DNA from: Pseudomonadota bacterium
Lineage (GTDB): Bacteria; Myxococcota_A; UBA9160; SZUA-336
Assembly (NCBI GenBank): GCA_003247575.1
Contig: QJZC01000026.1
Span: 105,310 to 169,309 of the forward strand
Length of the DNA: 64,000 nucleotides
Reading direction: 5' to 3'
Shown here: positions 39,781 through 49,847 of the stretch, one piece after another
Position numbering within the stretch: position 1 is the stretch's first letter
Layout of the letters: each line of letters opens with the position of its first letter
The notes under the pieces: generated by a model
Database searches by the model: none
The model's input: the letters and a program-made list of their open reading frames with translations, nothing else
What the model was told of the DNA's origin: nothing
Translations under genes and position numbers: made by a program

Positions 39781-39822
39781 CCCAGACTGCCTCCAGATGC
39801 TGCGGAGGGAGGCAGGCAAGCG

Positions 39823-41313
39823 ATGACGACGTCGACCCGGTCCATGTTGGTGATCGATCCGGATGCGAGCGCGCGCAGCTGGCTCTCGGAGGAGCTCTCG
39901 GTGCGCGGCTGGTGCGCATACGCATCTTCCGGTTGGGGGGAGTCGGACGCGGCCGGACAGGCCTCGGAGTGGGATCGGTCGTCGTCTTTCGCTGCTGCGT
40001 TGGTCGACGTGAGCCGTACCGAAGACGCATTCAAGTGGCTGCGCGAGCGGCGTCCCGAGCTTCCGATCGTAGCTGTCGGGAGCGTAGCCTCGGCGTCTCA
40101 GGTCGTAGCGTGCATGAGAGCCGGGGCTGTCGACTTCCTGCCGAAGCCATGCGAAGCGCGCGAGCTCGAGCGCGTGCTGTCCCGGCTCGAAGCGGCGGAG
40201 ATCCGGCCGGTTCACGCGAGGGTAGCGCGTGGGTTGCGGGGGCCTCTGACCTCCGAGCTCGATTCCGCAATGCACGGGCTGTTCGAGATGCTGGATCGCG
40301 TGGCCAGAACGGATGTTACCGTGCTGATCACCGGCGAGAGCGGAAGCGGAAAGGAGTACGTGGCGGATTGGATCCACTCCCATTCGCACCGGCTCGCGCG
40401 CCCGTTCGTGAAGGTGAACTGCGCGGCACTGCCCGCTCGTCTATTGGAGAGCGAGCTCTTCGGGTACGAGAAGGGGGCGTTCACTGGGGCGGATGCGCGC
40501 AAGCCCGGCAAGTTCGAGCTGGCTCACCGCGGGACCCTGTTTCTGGACGAGATCAGCGAGATGAGCCCCGAGCTTCAGGCGAAGCTGCTGCAGGTCCTTC
40601 AGGATCGATCCTTTGCGCGGCTGGGCGGCGAGTCCGACGTCGCCGTCGACGTGCGCATCTTGGCGGCAACTCACCGAGACCTGCGACGAGAGGTCGAGTG
40701 CGGCCGCTTTCGCGAGGATCTCTTCTATCGCCTGAACGTGGTCCACTTGCGCGTGCCCCCGCTGCGGGAGCGTCGCGCGGAGCTGCTCGGGCTCGCTGAG
40801 GAGGTCGGTCGCAGGGTCGGCGACGACGTGGGCCGTCCGCACGTTCCACTGACCCCGGCGCTGCGGCGTGCGTTCGAGAGCTATGCCTGGCCGGGGAACG
40901 TGCGCGAGCTGGAGAACATGCTCAAGCGCTGGGCCGTACTCCAGAGCGAGCCCTCGATTCTGGAATACATCGAACGCCAGACTGCGTTGCTACGAAAGGG
41001 GGCCGTGGAAGAGGCGGCGCGGGACCAGTGCCGCGGCCCGCGCGGAGTGCTGGGGAGCTTTCTGGCTGGCGAGAGAGAGGCGGTTTCCTTGCGCGAGGTG
41101 TCCAGGGAGGCGGCGCTGCGAGCCGAGCGCCGCGCGATCGAGCGGGTGCTCGAGCATACGCGTTGGAATCGGCGCCGCACCGCGGAGCTGCTACAGGTCA
41201 GCTACAAGGCGCTTCTCTACAAGATGCGCGACGCCGGGCTCGGGGCCGAGGGAGGAGGTCGCCCCGGGATCTCTTCGGGTGCGGACAGCTCGCCACCTCG
41301 CGCCAGTGCTTGA
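39823..41313 (+). CDS. Sigma-54-dependent response regulator (second copy)
   Basis: A 496-residue paralogue of the activator at 35.0 kb. The receiver is divergent: the acidic pair is Asp12-Pro-Asp14, with acceptor Asp62 and the PKP lysine kept. The AAA+ domain has GESGSGKE and GAFTGA, and the C-terminus a Fis-type helix-turn-helix (TRWNRRRTAELLQVSYKAL). A tail of about 20 Gly/Ser/Pro residues follows. The altered acidic pocket may change phosphorylation. It precedes the nucleotide-sugar genes. Confidence 0.9.
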   Translation: MTTSTRSMLVIDPDASARSWLSEELSVRGWCAYASSGWGESDAAGQASEWDRSSSFAAALVDVSRTEDAFKWLRERRPELPIVAVGSVASASQVVACMRAGAVDFLPKPCEARELERVLSRLEAAEIRPVHARVARGLRGPLTSELDSAMHGLFEMLDRVARTDVTVLITGESGSGKEYVADWIHSHSHRLARPFVKVNCAALPARLLESELFGYEKGAFTGADARKPGKFELAHRGTLFLDEISEMSPELQAKLLQVLQDRSFARLGGESDVAVDVRILAATHRDLRREVECGRFREDLFYRLNVVHLRVPPLRERRAELLGLAEEVGRRVGDDVGRPHVPLTPALRRAFESYAWPGNVRELENMLKRWAVLQSEPSILEYIERQTALLRKGAVEEAARDQCRGPRGVLGSFLAGEREAVSLREVSREAALRAERRAIERVLEHTRWNRRRTAELLQVSYKALLYKMRDAGLGAEGGGRPGISSGADSSPPRASA

Positions 41314-41490
41314 GAGGGCGAGTGTGCAGAGCGCCGGACCCAGCTCGAGCAGGCGTGCGCAACTGGCGATCGGAGCCCGACGTGCCTACGTTCCTGTCCG
41401 TCTCATCGGGCCGCTGCGCGCCGTCGCGGGGCTTCCGCTCTGCGTCTACGAGGACTCTCCCGGCGACGGGCTCGTAAGGGGAACACGACC

Positions 41491-42480
41491 TTGAACAGAA
41501 AATGCGCCCTGATCACCGGGATTACCGGGCAAGATGGATCCTATCTCGCAGAGCTCCTGCTCGAGAAAGGCTACCGGGTGGTCGGAATGGTTCGACGCTC
41601 GAGCGCGGAGAACTTCGAGCGCATCGAGCATCTGGTCGATCGGGTGGAGCTTCGCCAAGCCGATCTGCTCGATCAGCTGTCCCTGATCCACCTGCTGCGA
41701 GAGGTTCGACCCCAGGAGGTCTACAACCTGGCGGCTCAGTCCTTCATTCCAACCAGCTTCTCACAGCCACTGCTGACCGGCGAGTTCACGGGCCTCGGGG
41801 TGACGCGTATGCTCGAGGCCGTGCGTCTCGTGGATCCTGAGATCCGCTTCTATCAGGCCTCCTCGAGTGAGATGTTCGGAAAGGTCCAAGAGACACCTCA
41901 GTGTGAGACGACGCCGTTCTATCCACGCAGCCCCTATGGTGTGGCCAAGCTCTACGGACACTGGATCACGGTCAACTATCGCGAGAGTTATGGGCTATTT
42001 GCCTGCTCGGGGATCCTGTTCAATCACGAGTCCCCGAAGCGTGGGCGCGCGTTCGTCACCCGGAAGATCGCCGAGGGTGCAGCGCGTGTCGCGGCGGGGC
42101 TGCAACCGGATCTGTGTCTAGGCAACCTCGAAGCCAAGCGGGACTGGGGGTATGCCCCGGAGTACGTAGATGCGATGTGGCGCATGCTGCAACAGGACGA
42201 AGCCCAGGACTTCGTGATCGGGACCGGAGAACATCACACCCCTCGGGACTTCTGCGAGGTCGCCTTTCGGCGGGTGGGTCTGGACTATCGAGACCACGTA
42301 CGCGTGGACGCCGCGCTCCTGCGACCTGCAGAAGTCGATACGCTGCTGGCCGATGCCTCGAAGGCCAAGCAGCTTCTCGGCTGGGAGCCTCAGACTGGCT
42401 TCAGCGAGCTGGTCGAGTTGATGGTAGACGCGGAGGTCGAGCGCGTCGCACGGGCGAAGCGCAGCGGCGGAGGGAACTGA
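41491..42480 (+). CDS. gmd: GDP-mannose 4,6-dehydratase
   Basis: A 329-residue short-chain dehydrogenase making GDP-4-keto-6-deoxymannose, precursor of fucose, rhamnose or perosamine units. The NADP loop is [19 protein letters not shown], the catalytic YxxxK is in [15 protein letters not shown], and [16 protein letters not shown] is specific to Gmd. The start is TTG with AAGGGG 8-13 bases upstream. No fucose synthase (fcl) is seen. Confidence 0.93.
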   Translation: MNRKCALITGITGQDGSYLAELLLEKGYRVVGMVRRSSAENFERIEHLVDRVELRQADLLDQLSLIHLLREVRPQEVYNLAAQSFIPTSFSQPLLTGEFTGLGVTRMLEAVRLVDPEIRFYQASSSEMFGKVQETPQCETTPFYPRSPYGVAKLYGHWITVNYRESYGLFACSGILFNHESPKRGRAFVTRKIAEGAARVAAGLQPDLCLGNLEAKRDWGYAPEYVDAMWRMLQQDEAQDFVIGTGEHHTPRDFCEVAFRRVGLDYRDHVRVDAALLRPAEVDTLLADASKAKQLLGWEPQTGFSELVELMVDAEVERVARAKRSGGGN

Positions 42481-42484
42481 CGAG

Positions 42485-43450
42485 ATGCGGGTTCTCGTGA
42501 CAGGGGGTGCTGGGGCGATTGGCTCCCATGTCGTCGACGCGTCGCTGGCGCGCGGCGACGAGGTCGCAGTGCTCGACTCGTTCCACGAGTTCTATCCGCG
42601 CAGTCTGAAAGAAGCCAATCTGACCCATGCGCGCTCCCAGCCGGGATTCCAGGGTGTCTTCGAGGGCGACATTCGCGATCAGGCCTTCGTGCGCAAGACG
42701 GTGCGGGATGTCCAGCCCACGGTGGTGATCCACTTGGCGGCCCGCGCTGGAGTCCGACCGAGCGTTGCGGAGCCAGCCGAGTACTGCGACGTCAATCTGA
42801 CGGGTACCGCGGTCGTCGTTCAGGAGTCGATCGAGGCGTCGGTGCAGCGCCTGATCTTCGCCTCCTCCTCGACGGTGTACGGTCGCGATGCCGAGAGTCC
42901 GTTCCAGGAGGCGGCCGAGACCACGAAGCCGCTGTCGCCATATGGTGCCAGCAAGCGCGGCGGCGAGCTGCTCTGTTACTCGCTGCATCTGGCATCCTCG
43001 CTCCCGATCACCTGCCTGCGCTTCTTCAGTGCCTACGGTCCCCGCCAGCGTCCTGACCTGGCGATTGCACACTGGGCCATTGCGATGCGGGAAGGGCGGT
43101 CAATTCCCGTCTTCGGAGATGGCAGTGTCGAGCGTGACTTCACCTATGTGGACGACATCGTGGATGGGGTGCTGCGGGCCGCCGATCGAGCGTCTGGCTT
43201 TGCCATCTACAACCTCGGGCGTGGGGAGCCTTTTTCGATGAATCGCATCATCGGGCTGCTCGAGGGAGAGCTCGGAGTCTCCGCGCGACGGGAGGTTCAT
43301 CCTGCTCATGCGGCCGACATGCCCCGCACGTACGCTTCGATCGAGCGTGCGCGAGCTGATCTGGGCTACGACCCGCAGGTACCGCTCGAAGAGGGAATTC
43401 GTCGCTATATCGAGTGGCTGCAAACCGTATCAATGCACGGAATGCCGTAA
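42485..43450 (+). CDS. NAD-dependent sugar epimerase, UDP-glucuronate 4-epimerase-like
   Basis: A 321-residue extended short-chain dehydrogenase. TGGAGAIGSHVV binds NAD; the catalytic tyrosine is in SPYGASKRGGELL; FYPRSLKEANL and HLAARAGVRPSVAEP resemble UDP-glucuronate 4-epimerases. With ugd next to it, conversion of UDP-glucuronate to UDP-galacturonate is the best guess. It starts 4 bases after gmd, so it is co-transcribed. Confidence 0.85.
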   Translation: MRVLVTGGAGAIGSHVVDASLARGDEVAVLDSFHEFYPRSLKEANLTHARSQPGFQGVFEGDIRDQAFVRKTVRDVQPTVVIHLAARAGVRPSVAEPAEYCDVNLTGTAVVVQESIEASVQRLIFASSSTVYGRDAESPFQEAAETTKPLSPYGASKRGGELLCYSLHLASSLPITCLRFFSAYGPRQRPDLAIAHWAIAMREGRSIPVFGDGSVERDFTYVDDIVDGVLRAADRASGFAIYNLGRGEPFSMNRIIGLLEGELGVSARREVHPAHAADMPRTYASIERARADLGYDPQVPLEEGIRRYIEWLQTVSMHGMP

Positions 43451-43460
43451 AGGAAGGTAG

Positions 43461-44786
43461 ATGAACATTGCGGTGATTGGAACCGGGTATGTCGGGTTGG
43501 TGACTGGTGCGTGCTTCTCCGAGTTCGGAGTCAACGTCACCTGCGTCGACAAGGATCTCGAGAAGATCAAGCGGCTGGAAGGTGGAGAGATCCCGATCTT
43601 CGAGCCGGGGCTCGAGGAGATCGTGCGTCGTAACTACCAGGCGGGGCGATTGGCCTTCACGACGGATACGGCCGAAGCGGTACGTCAGTCCCTGGTCGTG
43701 TTCATCGCCGTGCCGACGCCGCCCCAAGCAGATGGGTCTACCGACCTCTCCTATGTCGATACGGTGGCGCGCACCATCGGCGAGCACCTGAATGGTTACA
43801 AGGTGATCGTCACGAAGAGCACGGTTCCAGTGGGCACGGCGACCCGCGTGCGCGAGACGATTTCGGAAGCTGCACGCGAGTTCGGGAACGAGCGCTACCA
43901 CTTCTCGATCGCGTCGAACCCCGAGTTCCTGCGTGAAGGCAGTGCGGTCGAGGACTTCCTGCGCCCCGATCGGGTCGTCGTCGGTGCCGAGGACGATGAG
44001 GCGGTAGCGATTCTGCGGGATCTCTACAAGCCGCTCTACCTGATCGAGGTTCCGTTCGTCGTGACCAACATCACGACCTCGGAGCTAATCAAGTACGCGT
44101 CGAACGCCTTTCTGGCCACGAAGATCAGCTTCATCAATGAGGTGGCCAACCTGTGCGAGGCGGTTGGAGGCGACGTGCACGTGGTGGCGCGCGCGATGGG
44201 GCTCGATGGCCGAATCAGCTCCAAGTTCCTGCATGCGGGCCCAGGCTTCGGTGGCTCTTGCTTTCCGAAGGATACGGTGTCGCTGGTTCAGTTCAGTCGC
44301 GAGTTCGGTGTTCCGCAACGAATCGCGGAGGCAGTTTGCGAGGTCAACCTCGCGCAGCGCGAGCGTATGGTCGAGAAGATCGTTGCCTTGGTGGACGGCG
44401 ACGTCAGCGGCAAGTTGATCGGGGTACTCGGACTCTCGTACAAGCCCAATACTGACGACGTGCGCGAGTCCCCGTCGATCGACATCATTCGGCGCCTGCA
44501 AGATCGGGGGGCACGGGTGCGCTGCTTCGATCCGCAGGCCATGCATACGGCGGCGCGCGAGCTCAAGGATGTCCAGTTCTGTACGGATCCCTATACAACC
44601 GCCACCGGGTGCCATGCGCTGGTTCTGGCGACGGAGTGGAACGAATTTCGCCTGCTCGATCTGGACCGGCTGCGCGCCGAGCTGGTGGAGCCAGTCCTCG
44701 TCGATTTGCGGAACGTCTACGATCCACGGCAGATGCAGGCTCAAGGCTTCCGATATGCAGGAGTCGGCCGGAGCGTAGTCGGCTGA
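43461..44786 (+). CDS. ugd: UDP-glucose 6-dehydrogenase
   Basis: A 441-residue enzyme oxidising UDP-glucose to UDP-glucuronate with two NAD+. N-terminal GTGYVGLVTGACFSEFG, SNPEFLREGSA and the catalytic Cys267 in GFGGSCFPKD are intact. AAAGGAAG lies just upstream of the ATG, 10 bases after the epimerase. The product would feed an acidic exopolysaccharide. Confidence 0.96.
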   Translation: MNIAVIGTGYVGLVTGACFSEFGVNVTCVDKDLEKIKRLEGGEIPIFEPGLEEIVRRNYQAGRLAFTTDTAEAVRQSLVVFIAVPTPPQADGSTDLSYVDTVARTIGEHLNGYKVIVTKSTVPVGTATRVRETISEAAREFGNERYHFSIASNPEFLREGSAVEDFLRPDRVVVGAEDDEAVAILRDLYKPLYLIEVPFVVTNITTSELIKYASNAFLATKISFINEVANLCEAVGGDVHVVARAMGLDGRISSKFLHAGPGFGGSCFPKDTVSLVQFSREFGVPQRIAEAVCEVNLAQRERMVEKIVALVDGDVSGKLIGVLGLSYKPNTDDVRESPSIDIIRRLQDRGARVRCFDPQAMHTAARELKDVQFCTDPYTTATGCHALVLATEWNEFRLLDLDRLRAELVEPVLVDLRNVYDPRQMQAQGFRYAGVGRSVVG

Positions 44787-44808
44787 GACGGTCGGGTGCC
44801 TTCATGGA

Positions 44809-44877
44809 CTCCACGAGCTGACTTTGTTTATCCGTCCTGCTTTGGGGGCAGCTCTCAACTCGCGCGAGCTCGTGGAG
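44809..44877. repeat. Long-range inverted repeat between ugd and the Crp/Fnr gene
   Basis: CTCCACGAGCT (44809-44819) and its exact complement AGCTCGTGGAG (44867-44877) are 47 bases apart, starting 22 bases after the ugd stop codon. It could be an extended terminator stem or two half-sites for a looping regulator. The 290-base gap holds no other gene. Confidence 0.45.
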
Positions 44878-45076
44878 CGGGAATCGGCAACGCATGTGCA
44901 GGCCGAAGCTTCGGGACCCGGACGAGAATGCCCCATGCGTGCGGCGAATGGCGTACCATGGGCAGCGCTCCGATGCAGGGTGTGTGTTGCCCCGCTCGGA
45001 GACGCATATCGCACGATGCCGGGATGAATTTCGTCGGAGACCGGTACGTCTAGGCGGCGTGAGGTGTACGCACACG

Positions 45077-45745
45077 ATGGACAAGCGCGAAGTTCTGAGA
45101 TCGATCCCGATGTTCCGGGGCCTACCGGACCCAGACCTGGATGAGATCGCCGATCTTCTGATCGAGCGGCGATTTCGTGCTCGGGCCACGATCTTCGAAG
45201 AAGGATCCGTCGGCGAGTACATGTATGTCATCCGCGATGGCGAGGTGAAGGTCTCGAAGATGTCGGATGACGGGCGCGAGAAGGTGCTAGAGCTACTCGG
45301 CCCTGGGCTCTTCTTCGGTGAAATGGCGCTGCTGGACCAGGAGCCTCGATCCGCTTCGATCAAGGCGATCACGGATTGCGTGTTGCTCGCGCTCTCGCGG
45401 AACGATTTCATCGGGCTCCTGCGACGGAACCCCGAGATCTCGTTGGTGCTCCTACGCGAGCTCACTCGCCGGTTGCGCGAGACCGACGAGGAGGTACGCG
45501 GTCTGCTGTTCGAGCGCGTCGAGGGGCGCACGCGGCGGGTCTTGCGCCGGATGGCGACTCGGCCGGTGCCGGGGCGTCCGGACATGGTGACCACCGGCTC
45601 GATCACGCATCAACAGCTGGCCGACTTGGTTGGGACCAGCAGAGAAACCATTACCCGCGTGGTCAAGGGCCTCAAGCATCGTGGCTGGCTGGATCAAGAA
45701 GGCAAGCACTACCTGATCTCGAAAGAGGACAGCGCGCGGCGCTGA
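45077..45745 (+). CDS. Crp/Fnr-family transcription regulator
   Basis: A 222-residue protein with an N-terminal cyclic-nucleotide-binding fold (IFEEGSVGEYMYVIRDGEV, FFGEMALLDQEPRSAS) and a C-terminal winged helix (QQLADLVGTSRETITRVVKGL). No N-terminal cysteine cluster is present, so it is not an Fnr-type oxygen sensor. The PRSAS stretch is compatible with cAMP or c-di-GMP binding. The ATG at 45077 is supported by conservation; the frame extends 61 codons upstream. Its place between ugd and the PrsT-like gene suggests control of polysaccharide production. Confidence 0.92.
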   Translation: MDKREVLRSIPMFRGLPDPDLDEIADLLIERRFRARATIFEEGSVGEYMYVIRDGEVKVSKMSDDGREKVLELLGPGLFFGEMALLDQEPRSASIKAITDCVLLALSRNDFIGLLRRNPEISLVLLRELTRRLRETDEEVRGLLFERVEGRTRRVLRRMATRPVPGRPDMVTTGSITHQQLADLVGTSRETITRVVKGLKHRGWLDQEGKHYLISKEDSARR

Positions 45746-45840
45746 TCTCTGCGGCCGTCCGGGCTGCGCGGCAGTTGCGATGGCGCTGCGTTCCTCGCGT
45801 AGGTCCTGCGTTGGACGATACTTCGGGGGAGAGGAATCGC

Positions 45841-48594
45841 ATGCGGATCCTACGAGGGAAGCATCGAGGACGTCGAGGGTGCGGGGGTGAGCTGGAATCC
45901 AGAGCTCGGCTGAGTTCACGGTGTGACCTCGTACGCTCCTCCACTTGGCCGAAGGTAACCGGCTTTGCCCTCCTGCTGGCGATCGTGTTCGCCGGGTGCC
46001 GCTCTCCTGAGGAGCAGCTGGCGGAACATTGGCAGCGGGCTGAGGCCTATCGTGCTGCCGAACGTTGGGACGCTGCCCGCATCGAGCTGCTGAATGTGCT
46101 CGAGCTCACGCCGCAGGATGCTCGCGCGCACTTTACCTTGGCCGAGACCTTGCTCGCACTCGCTCCCGAGGAGAGTAGGGCACCCGCCGAAGCCCTGATG
46201 CAGTTGCGACGGGCTGTAGAGCTGGCGCCGGAGGAGGTCGAGTTCCGGGCGCGTCTGGGCCTGCTGGAGCTCGCCGCGCGTCGGGAGCCAGCGGCCCGAG
46301 AGCATGCGGAGTTCATTCTGGCGCGCGACCCAGATAACGTGGACGGGTGGCTGATCAGGGGACAAGCCGCGGCGTTGCGACGTGATCCAGCGGCGCAGAT
46401 CGAGGCGCTCCAGCGCGCAGTCGAGCTCGATCCCGAGAGGGGATCGGCTCGCGTGTTGCTGGCTCAGGCGCACCTGCGCCGCAATGACTTCGAAGCGGCA
46501 GAGCAGCAGCTGCGCGCTCTGATCTCACGCGATCGCACGACCGCTGCGTACCTGCACTGGGCCGCATTCCTCGTGGAGCGGAGTCGCTCGGACGAGGCCG
46601 AGAAGGCGTTCGCGCAAGCCATAGCGGTTGCCTCGTCGGATACGGAGCGACTCGAAGCGCGAACGCGGCTGGCGAACTTCCGCATCGCCGTCGGGGAGCT
46701 CGATCAGGCTGAGAAGGTGATGCTCGAGGTACTCGAGGAACAGCCTCGGAATGCCGCCTTGCTGGCGCAGTTGGCCCGATTCTATGCGCTGCAGGGACGG
46801 GCCGAGAAGGCAGAGGCCATGTTGGGGCAGCAGCTCGAGCGCGATCCGGGGACGATCGAGCCCTACCTCGCGCTCAGCCAGCTCTACGCGTATACCGGTC
46901 GCCGCTCGCGTGCGTTCGCGATCTTGGACGCGGCCCTCGCTCGCTCTCCCGAGGACGAGCAGGCGCGGATGTTGCGCGCGAGCTTGCTGCTCTCCGACAC
47001 CGGCCCGCAAGCTGTGGAGCGGCGCGCCGAGGCGCGCGAACTCGTCGAGCAGGTGCTGGCGCAGCATCCCACGAGTCCCGCGGCCCTCTTTGCACAGGGG
47101 AAGTTCCTGCTCGCGGACGGGGCCTACTCACGCGCCGCTCGCCAGCTCGAGCAGGTCGTCGCGGCCGAGCCTTCCACGAATGCGAGACACCTGCTGGCTG
47201 CGGCGTACGCTGCGAGTGGAGACGATGTGCGGGCTGTGGAGCAGCTGCGCGACGCTCTCCAGGCCGACCCTTCAAGCCTCGAGCTGGGCCTCGACCTCGC
47301 GGAGCTCGAACTCCGCCTGGGGAATCCAGCCGTCACCGCGAGCTGGACAGTCCGGGCGCTGGCGCGAAGACCCGATTCGGCGCGAGCGCTCCTTCTCGCG
47401 GCGGGCGCAGCGGTGCGCCTGGGAGATGCCTCCAAGGCGCGCGAGTCGCTGCGATCCGTGTTGGAGGAGGCGGCGACGGGGGTGCCGCCTGTTCCGGTCT
47501 CGAAAGCAGGAGCGGGCCCGAAGGCGGGAGAGGTCTCGAAGACAGCTGCGGCCCGGACGAAGGCGGGCGTTCGGGAGGCGGATCCAGTGCCAGCGGAGCC
47601 GAAGTCACTCTTGGGACGCCTGCTCCGGCGGGACTCCGCCGCGCCGCGCGTGCGGGCCGCCGAGCTCCTGCTCGATCTCGGCGACGCCGAACGTGCACGA
47701 CAGCTGTTGTCCGATGAGCTCGAGAGGCGGCCCGCCGACTTCCGCGCGCTGCGAGCGTGGATCGGCGCGCTTGGCGCAACGGCTCCGGAGTCCGAGGTAT
47801 CGCAGAGGCTCTCCGAGGCGATCGGCGCCGATCCCGCTTCGATTGCGGGGTATGCGCTGCGCGCCGAGTTCGGTTTCTCGAGCCTCGAGGGCTGCAAGGG
47901 AGACCCCTGCGCGGCGCTGGCCGAGGCTGTCGAGGACGACTTTGCGACGGTGCTGCGCCTCTGTGACGCGCGTGACTCAGCGCGTCCCTGCTCAGCTGCG
48001 GAGCGCGCGAGTGCCCACGCTGGGGTGGCCCGCGTGCAGCGCGTGCGCGCGGAGTCGATGCTCGCGCTCGGGTCCTATAGGCACGCGATCGACCTGGCGA
48101 GCGGTGTGCTCGCAATCGATCTCGAGCTCGAGCGAGCGGCCTACCTCGAGGAGCTGGGGCGATCCGATGCGGCGCGAGATTCCTACACTAGAGTGTTGTC
48201 GGTGGAGCCCGATCACGCGCTCGCCTCGAACCGCCTCGCGCGCAGCCTCGCGAGAGCGGCGGATGTGAGCCCCGCCGATCTGCAGCGAGCATTGGTGCTG
48301 GCCCGAGTCGCGCTGAAGCGTGATCCCGAGAGCTCGGAGTACGCCGCCACCCTCGGGCACGTGTTGCTGCGTCAAGAGCTTCCCCGGGCGGCGGCGGCCG
48401 CGTTTCAAGACTCGATTCGTCTAGCCCGGACGCCGCACGAGCGCAGTGAAGCCCGCTTTCACCTGGCTCGCGCCCAGGATGCCGCAGGCGATTCGGATGC
48501 CGCTCGCGCGGAGCTCGCGCGAGCCCTGGACGAAGCCGACTCCTTCCCCTCGCGCGAGGCGGCGCTCGAGCTCAGGGCGCGACTGGGCCGCTGA
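45841..48594 (+). CDS. Large TPR lipoprotein, PrsT-like
   Basis: A 917-residue protein. After a basic N-terminus of about 35 residues comes a hydrophobic segment ending FAGCRSPEEQ, a lipobox-like site. The rest is tetratricopeptide repeats, broken by an Ala/Lys/Pro-rich linker near residues 545-585. Size, lipidation and setting match PrsT, the TPR protein of XrtA/PEP-CTERM exopolysaccharide loci, thought to support export. GGGAGAGG precedes the ATG. It follows the Crp/Fnr gene by 95 bases. Confidence 0.8.
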   Translation: MRILRGKHRGRRGCGGELESRARLSSRCDLVRSSTWPKVTGFALLLAIVFAGCRSPEEQLAEHWQRAEAYRAAERWDAARIELLNVLELTPQDARAHFTLAETLLALAPEESRAPAEALMQLRRAVELAPEEVEFRARLGLLELAARREPAAREHAEFILARDPDNVDGWLIRGQAAALRRDPAAQIEALQRAVELDPERGSARVLLAQAHLRRNDFEAAEQQLRALISRDRTTAAYLHWAAFLVERSRSDEAEKAFAQAIAVASSDTERLEARTRLANFRIAVGELDQAEKVMLEVLEEQPRNAALLAQLARFYALQGRAEKAEAMLGQQLERDPGTIEPYLALSQLYAYTGRRSRAFAILDAALARSPEDEQARMLRASLLLSDTGPQAVERRAEARELVEQVLAQHPTSPAALFAQGKFLLADGAYSRAARQLEQVVAAEPSTNARHLLAAAYAASGDDVRAVEQLRDALQADPSSLELGLDLAELELRLGNPAVTASWTVRALARRPDSARALLLAAGAAVRLGDASKARESLRSVLEEAATGVPPVPVSKAGAGPKAGEVSKTAAARTKAGVREADPVPAEPKSLLGRLLRRDSAAPRVRAAELLLDLGDAERARQLLSDELERRPADFRALRAWIGALGATAPESEVSQRLSEAIGADPASIAGYALRAEFGFSSLEGCKGDPCAALAEAVEDDFATVLRLCDARDSARPCSAAERASAHAGVARVQRVRAESMLALGSYRHAIDLASGVLAIDLELERAAYLEELGRSDAARDSYTRVLSVEPDHALASNRLARSLARAADVSPADLQRALVLARVALKRDPESSEYAATLGHVLLRQELPRAAAAAFQDSIRLARTPHERSEARFHLARAQDAAGDSDAARAELARALDEADSFPSREAALELRARLGR

Positions 48595-48632
48595 GGGACA
48601 GCGAAGGTTCCCAGCCGACCGACGGGAGTTCG

Positions 48633-48653
48633 CCTGGCAGCCAGACTGCCAGG
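48633..48653. promoter_or_regulatory. Hairpin that also resembles a sigma-54 promoter
   Basis: CCTGGCAG and CTGCCAGG form a perfect 8-base stem with a 5-base loop, without a T-run. The same bases read TGGCAG-N5-CTGCC, keeping the GG and GC of a -24/-12 promoter at correct spacing, 67 bases before the LysM gene. Either reading is possible. Confidence 0.35.
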
Positions 48654-48719
48654 GGTGAAAATGCCTCAAGTTCGATCTGCCCTCGTGCCGATTGCCCCCT
48701 CGTAGCCAAGGGAGTGCCC

Positions 48720-49847
48720 ATGCCTGCGCATCGATGGGGGTCTTTTTGCGGATTCTTTCTCGCCTTCGGGCTCGCGACCTTTGCGAGTGCCGACGGCGTG
48801 CGTGGTATCTCGCCCGACGGGAAGGAGGGCTGGTTGCACACCGTGGATCCCGGAGACACGCTCTGGGACATCACCGAGACCTACCTCGGCTCTGCCTGGA
48901 TCTGGCCTTCGGTCTGGAAGGACAACGGCGAGATCCCGAATCCTCACCAGATCTCGCCAGGAGACCACATCTGGATCACGGAGCGCGAGATGCGGCGGCT
49001 CACGCCGGAAGAGGTCGAGCGCATTCGCTTCACGGACACCGATGCCGAGTCACTGCCGGCCGCCACCGACGCGGATTCGCAGACGGACGGTGCAGACCCC
49101 AGTGCGGCAGAGCCCGCGCCCGCAGTCTACGACCCGTTTGCGGCGCTCGATCGAACCTCGCGCGACCTACAGCAGGTCATCGAGTTTCCCGGGCTGCATC
49201 GCATGGGATTCCTGAGCCCGACCGAGGAGCAGGGATCCGCGGCGGTGCTCGGGAGTCACGACGAGAACTATTGGGCCTCGCAGGAGCGCCGTACCGTGAT
49301 TGGAATCGGCGAGGGTAGGGTCCACGTCGGTGACCTGTTTACGGTGTTTCGCACGCGGCGTCGCGTGGATCACCCACTGACGGGTGAGACGCTCGGCTTT
49401 CTGATCGACCGTCTCGGGACCGCCGAGGTCACCGACATCCACGAAGAGAGCTCGTTCGTCCGGATCGTGAGCTCCTACTCCGAGATCGAGCCAGGCGATC
49501 GCCTGATCCCCTTCGAGGCTGAGCCGAAGGAGTTCGTCACCGTCTACGAGGGCGAGCCCCGCGAGGGCATCGTGGTCGGGATGCCGTTGCATCGCCAATA
49601 TGCGCTGCGCGGCGACGTGATCGTGCTGGATTCAGGCAGCGATGCCGGCCTGGTCGTGGGAAACGAGTTCGAGATCTTTCGTGCCGGCAAGGAGGTGCGG
49701 GACCCGGTCACGGCTGCGAAGACCCTGGTTCCCGACGACGTGATCGGTCGAGTCGTCGTGCTCAAGACCACATCGACCTCGTCGCTCGTGCTGCTGACGG
49801 AGGCCCAACGGCCGGTGTCCGTAGGCGACCACTTCCGCAGCCTCTAG
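48720..49847 (+). CDS. Secreted LysM-domain protein
   Basis: A 375-residue protein with a signal peptide ending near FASA. Residues 38-88 form a LysM domain (LHTVDPGDTLWDITETYLG to ISPGDHIWI) that binds peptidoglycan. An acidic Ala/Asp/Pro linker follows. The remaining 250 residues form a beta-rich region of unknown fold, with IGEGRVHVGDLFTVFR and VVGNEFEIFR looking like related units. Similar LysM proteins are common in Myxococcota and Deltaproteobacteria without known function. The ATG at 48720 is preferred over the GTG at 48714, which would overlap the ribosome site AAGGGAG. Confidence 0.82.
   Translation: MPAHRWGSFCGFFLAFGLATFASADGVRGISPDGKEGWLHTVDPGDTLWDITETYLGSAWIWPSVWKDNGEIPNPHQISPGDHIWITEREMRRLTPEEVERIRFTDTDAESLPAATDADSQTDGADPSAAEPAPAVYDPFAALDRTSRDLQQVIEFPGLHRMGFLSPTEEQGSAAVLGSHDENYWASQERRTVIGIGEGRVHVGDLFTVFRTRRRVDHPLTGETLGFLIDRLGTAEVTDIHEESSFVRIVSSYSEIEPGDRLIPFEAEPKEFVTVYEGEPREGIVVGMPLHRQYALRGDVIVLDSGSDAGLVVGNEFEIFRAGKEVRDPVTAAKTLVPDDVIGRVVVLKTTSTSSLVLLTEAQRPVSVGDHFRSL

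Noticed and set aside
38516..40030. 504-codon minus-strand open frame opposite the BY-kinase-like gene
   Set aside because: It spans several real genes and the gap between them; no domain seen.
46751..48268. 505-codon open frame in another plus-strand frame inside the TPR lipoprotein gene
   Set aside because: Arg/Ser-rich translation typical of a frame shadow; the overlapping TPR frame is convincing.
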